Source of the DNA: Yoonia sp. BS5-3
Lineage (GTDB): Bacteria; Pseudomonadota; Alphaproteobacteria; Rhodobacterales; Rhodobacteraceae
DNA length: 64,000 nt
Reading direction: 5' to 3'
NCBI RefSeq assembly: GCF_038069655.2
Contig: NZ_CP150951.2
Location: forward strand, 2,878,001-2,942,000
Numbering within the stretch: the stretch's first letter is position 1; each line of letters starts with the position of its first letter. Below the pieces are notes generated by a model. The model saw only the letters and a list, made by a program, of their open reading frames with translations. It was not told where the DNA came from and did not search any database. The position numbers were made by a program, and so were the translations under genes. Positions 61,391 to 64,000 of this stretch are shown here, one piece after another.

Positions 61391-62667
61391 TCCTATTTAC
61401 AACAACGGGCCTGTTCACGCTGCTTTTGGTGTCAATTCCTGTGGGCATCATTTTGATCCTGCTCTCCATCGCGCTTGATACATTTTTCTCACCGTTTCCA
61501 TTAATGCGCGGGTTGGGCCAAATCGTCTGGTCGTCGTCCAATTCGGGCACGTTGATCGCTATTCCGTTCTTTGTGTTGCTTGGCGAAATCCTTGTGCGTA
61601 GCGGCGTAGCCAGCCGGACGTATAATGCGTTGAACAGTTGGTTGTCGTGGCTGCCCGGCGGGCTGATCCACGCCAATATCGCCACGTCGACGTTGTTTTC
61701 CGCAACCTCTGGCAGCTCGGTCGCGACTGCGGCAACCGTTGCGACTGTGGCCACGCCGCAGGGCGACAGGCTTGGCTATGATCCGCGTTTGTTTACCGGC
61801 GCAATCGCCGCAGGCGGTACGTTGGGGATCATGATCCCGCCGTCCATCAACCTGATTGTTTACGGGTTCCTCACAGAAACTTCGATCCCGCGCCTGTTTT
61901 TGGCGGGCCTCCTTCCGGGTATTCTGTTGGCCTTCATGTTCATGGCTATTGTCATTGCCCTGTGCGTATGGAAACCGTCCCTTGGCGGGAAGCGCCCTGA
62001 ATATACGTGGGGCGAACGGATGCGCGGGTTGCCCGACCTGTTGCCTGTAATGGGCCTGTTCGCAACCATCGTTGTCACGATTTATGCAGGCATCGCCACG
62101 CCGACTGAATCCGCGGCCCTTGGCGTAGTGTTTGCGCTGGTTATTGCCGCGCTGAACCGCGCCGTGACGTTGCAAATGCTAGACGAGGCGCTGCGCGGAA
62201 CGGTCAAAACCACGTCCATGATTATGCTCGTCGTAATCGGGGCTTATGTATTGAACTTTGCGCTGACCGCGTTGGGCATCAGCCGTCAGTTGCAGCAACT
62301 CCTCGAGGGGCTGGGTCTGGGCGCATATAGCACCTTGATGGTGATCGTGCTGATCTACATCGTCTTGGGCTTTTTCATCGAAACCTTGTCGCTGATGGTT
62401 GCGACCATTCCGATCGTTGTCCCGATCATCGAGAGCTTTGGCTTTGAAAAAATCTGGTTTGGCATCCTGATGATTGTACTGATCGAAATGGCGCTGATCA
62501 CACCGCCCGTTGGCCTCAACCTTTACGTCGTTCAATCCGTACGCAAACGCGGGAAAATGGGCGATGTCGTTGCGGGCGCTGTTCCGTTTGTTCTCGTCAT
62601 GCTGGGCATGGTCGGGCTCCTTATCCTTGTTCCCGGGCTGGCCCTTTGGCTACCTGACACCCATTAA
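61387..62667 (+). CDS. TRAP transporter large permease (DctM-type)
   Basis: A 426-residue permease with about twelve hydrophobic segments. Hallmarks: IAIPFFVLLGEILVRSGVA, TSTLFSATSGSSVATAATVATVATPQ, GAIAAGGTLGIMIPPSINLIVYG and ITPPVGLNLYVVQSV. It couples substrate import to a sodium gradient together with DctP and DctQ. Overlaps dctQ by ATGA. Confidence 0.95.
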   Translation: MILFTTTGLFTLLLVSIPVGIILILLSIALDTFFSPFPLMRGLGQIVWSSSNSGTLIAIPFFVLLGEILVRSGVASRTYNALNSWLSWLPGGLIHANIATSTLFSATSGSSVATAATVATVATPQGDRLGYDPRLFTGAIAAGGTLGIMIPPSINLIVYGFLTETSIPRLFLAGLLPGILLAFMFMAIVIALCVWKPSLGGKRPEYTWGERMRGLPDLLPVMGLFATIVVTIYAGIATPTESAALGVVFALVIAALNRAVTLQMLDEALRGTVKTTSMIMLVVIGAYVLNFALTALGISRQLQQLLEGLGLGAYSTLMVIVLIYIVLGFFIETLSLMVATIPIVVPIIESFGFEKIWFGILMIVLIEMALITPPVGLNLYVVQSVRKRGKMGDVVAGAVPFVLVMLGMVGLLILVPGLALWLPDTH

Positions 62668-62682
62668 TTCCACAGGACATTT

Positions 62683-63336
62683 ATGCAGTTTGAAACACCC
62701 ACCGGCCCCGTCACGTTTGACATCAATCACTTTGTCGTTGCGGGCTGGACCGGACGCGACCACGACAAGGTTCAACACCATATTGATGAACTTGCGTCAA
62801 TTGGCGTGGCTCCGCCGTCACAGGTGCCGCTGTTCTACCGCACATCCGCGACCCTGCTTTTGCAAAGCGACTGCATCGAAGTTTTGGGCGCAGGCACATC
62901 GGGCGAGGTCGAACCTTTGGTCATACATGCGAACGGTGCGGTGTGGCTGGGTCTGGGGTCGGATCACACAGATCGCCCACTTGAGGCGCATTCCGTCGCC
63001 GCATCAAAACAGGCCTGCGCCAAACCGGTGGCGTCGGTGCTTTGGCCTATGGACGAGGTTAAAGACCATCTTGATGACTTGGAATTGCACTGCGATATTC
63101 GCGAAAGCGGCGCATGGGTTGCATACCAGACGGGTACAATGGCCAGCATCCGCCCCCTTGCGGACCTTGTTGCAGCCTGCGAATTGCCCGAAGGCGGTGC
63201 AATGTTGTGCGGAACTTTGGGCGCGATTGGCGGCGTGCGTGAAGGCGAAGCCTACCGGATGCGCCTGACAGACCCCGTACTAAAGCGCGAAATTACATTG
63301 GAATACACAATAAAAAACCTACCAGTAATCGCATGA
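62683..63336 (+). CDS. DUF2848 family protein
   Basis: A 217-residue protein matching DUF2848: FVVAGWTGRDHDKVQHHIDELASIGVAPPSQVPLFYR, SGEVEPLVIHANGAVWLGLGSDHTDRPLE, ACAKPVASVLWPMDEVKDHLDDLEL and a C-terminal PEGGAMLCGTLGAIGG. The layout of SGEVEP and GSDHTDR recalls fumarylacetoacetate hydrolase-like metal sites, but no activity is established to my knowledge. It starts 15 bases after dctM and overlaps the amidase start by four bases, so it belongs to the same catabolic operon. Confidence 0.85.
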   Translation: MQFETPTGPVTFDINHFVVAGWTGRDHDKVQHHIDELASIGVAPPSQVPLFYRTSATLLLQSDCIEVLGAGTSGEVEPLVIHANGAVWLGLGSDHTDRPLEAHSVAASKQACAKPVASVLWPMDEVKDHLDDLELHCDIRESGAWVAYQTGTMASIRPLADLVAACELPEGGAMLCGTLGAIGGVREGEAYRMRLTDPVLKREITLEYTIKNLPVIA

Positions 63337-64000
63337 CACACACAGACCACGCCAACACCACAGACGCCGAACGCATCGCCCGCGCACAAGCCAGCAAGCA
63401 CGTTTTCACGACACTGATGCCCGACGAATTTGCCCAGTCCGCCGGACGCGACGGCCCCCTGAAAGACAAGGTGCTATCCGTCAAAGACCTGTTCGACATC
63501 AAAGGTCAGATCACGCGCGCAGGCAGCCCAGTTCTGGAAGATACCAAACCTGCCCGCCGAGACGCGACTGCCGTAGAACGGTTGCGTAGCGCAGGGGCAC
63601 GCGTGATCGGGCGCACAACCATGACCGAACTGGCCTATTCGGGCTTGGGCCTTAACCCCCATGACGGCACGCCGGAAAATCCATTGTTTGCAGGCCATAT
63701 TTCCGGGGGGTCCACGTCAGGCGGGGCTGTCTCGGTTGCGACGGGTTTGGCAGATATTGCCCTTGGCAGTGACACGGGCGGGTCGTTGCGCATTCCGGCC
63801 GCGTTTTGCGGGCTTGTGGGGTTCAAACCGACCCAATCCAGCGTGCCGATGGCGGGTGCGATGCCGTTGTCGGACAGCCTAGACAGCGTCGGCCCTATGG
63901 CGCGCGATGTCACGACCTGCGCGAACGCATGGCACGTTATGGCAGGGCGCCCCGTTACAGATTTGCCCCAACAGCGCCCCGAATTGGTCGTGCCTTTGAA
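63333..64000 (+). CDS. Amidase signature-family hydrolase (partial, cut by window end)
   Basis: 222 residues are visible from ATG 63333. The Ser-cis-Ser-Lys triad is present: the lysine in LSVKDLFDIKG, and GGSTSGGAVSVATGLADIALGSDTGGSLRIPAAFCGLVGFKPT with both serines. Amidase-signature enzymes hydrolyse amide bonds (indoleacetamide, allophanate, nicotinamide and others). Together with the TRAP transporter and DUF2848, it suggests uptake and hydrolysis of an amide-containing acid. The C-terminal half lies outside the window. Confidence 0.9.
   Translation, partial: MTHTDHANTTDAERIARAQASKHVFTTLMPDEFAQSAGRDGPLKDKVLSVKDLFDIKGQITRAGSPVLEDTKPARRDATAVERLRSAGARVIGRTTMTELAYSGLGLNPHDGTPENPLFAGHISGGSTSGGAVSVATGLADIALGSDTGGSLRIPAAFCGLVGFKPTQSSVPMAGAMPLSDSLDSVGPMARDVTTCANAWHVMAGRPVTDLPQQRPELVVPL

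Overview
The window looks like chromosomal DNA of an alphaproteobacterium of the order Rhodobacterales (Roseobacter group). This rests on protein content and gene neighbourhoods (surE-pcm-nlpD, tatABC followed by a DUF815 ATPase, radA-cvpA-purF near alr and dnaB, B12-dependent ribonucleotide reductase NrdJ, aa3 oxidase subunit I with a DUF2244 gene) and on a CtrA-type box. No database search was possible, so family names come from motifs and recognition.

Layout. 0-9.8 kb: end of an aminotransferase-like gene, a UbiH-type hydroxylase, a HAD nucleotidase, a GntR regulator, a membrane glycosyltransferase, carA, a YqeY protein, DUF2244, a sulfotransferase and ctaD. 10-14.5 kb is accessory: a solitary OLD-family ATPase/nuclease, lipB, tRNA-Leu(GAG), and a roughly 1.5 kb segment between two copies of the tRNA-Leu 3' end that carries two small membrane-protein genes. 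14.5-22.4 kb: trpE, a PpiD-like chaperone, an aminotransferase, gpt, fabI, pdxH, a double cold-shock protein and a DUF192 protein. 22.5-24.4 kb: tRNA-Pro(UGG), a VOC protein, and a reductase/TetR pair with its own operator-like promoter. 24.4-28.9 kb: an 830-base control region with CtrA-, DnaA- and NrdR-like sites, then nrdJ. 29-35.4 kb: an AIM24 protein, a cupin, dusA, a TauE/SafE permease, a tandem pair of sulfotransferase-like genes (the second frameshifted) and a WYL regulator. 35.5-43.8 kb: tatABC-DUF815, nlpD-pcm-surE, a TetR-controlled membrane protein, an SDR, a GspC-like protein, a VOC protein and arsC. 44-54 kb: purF, cvpA, radA, aqpZ, a PqiA protein, alr, an aldo/keto reductase with MerR, a hypothetical gene and dnaB. 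54.2-56.9 kb: an HWE-type histidine kinase, a 262-bp terminal-inverted-repeat element, an AI-2E-type permease and tRNA-Ser(GGA). 57-64 kb is again accessory: a decayed tyrosine integrase at tRNA-Ser, then a LysR regulator, a TRAP transporter (DctPQM), a DUF2848 protein and an amidase cut by the window end.

How genes work together. Most of the window is housekeeping: nucleotide supply (carA, purF, gpt, nrdJ, surE), cofactors (lipB, pdxH, ubiquinone hydroxylase), envelope and export (tat, nlpD, alr, PpiD) and replication (dnaB, radA). Variable material sits next to two tRNA genes (Leu and Ser), the usual entry points for integrated DNA. I saw no CRISPR array, rRNA or intact insertion sequence, and no clearly new multi-gene system. 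The best candidates for a second look are the tRNA-Leu mini-island, the short inverted-repeat element inserted at a stop codon, the integrase with two in-frame amber codons, the shared 19-nt GTACAGA-N4-GTATGTAC motif, and the nrdJ control region.
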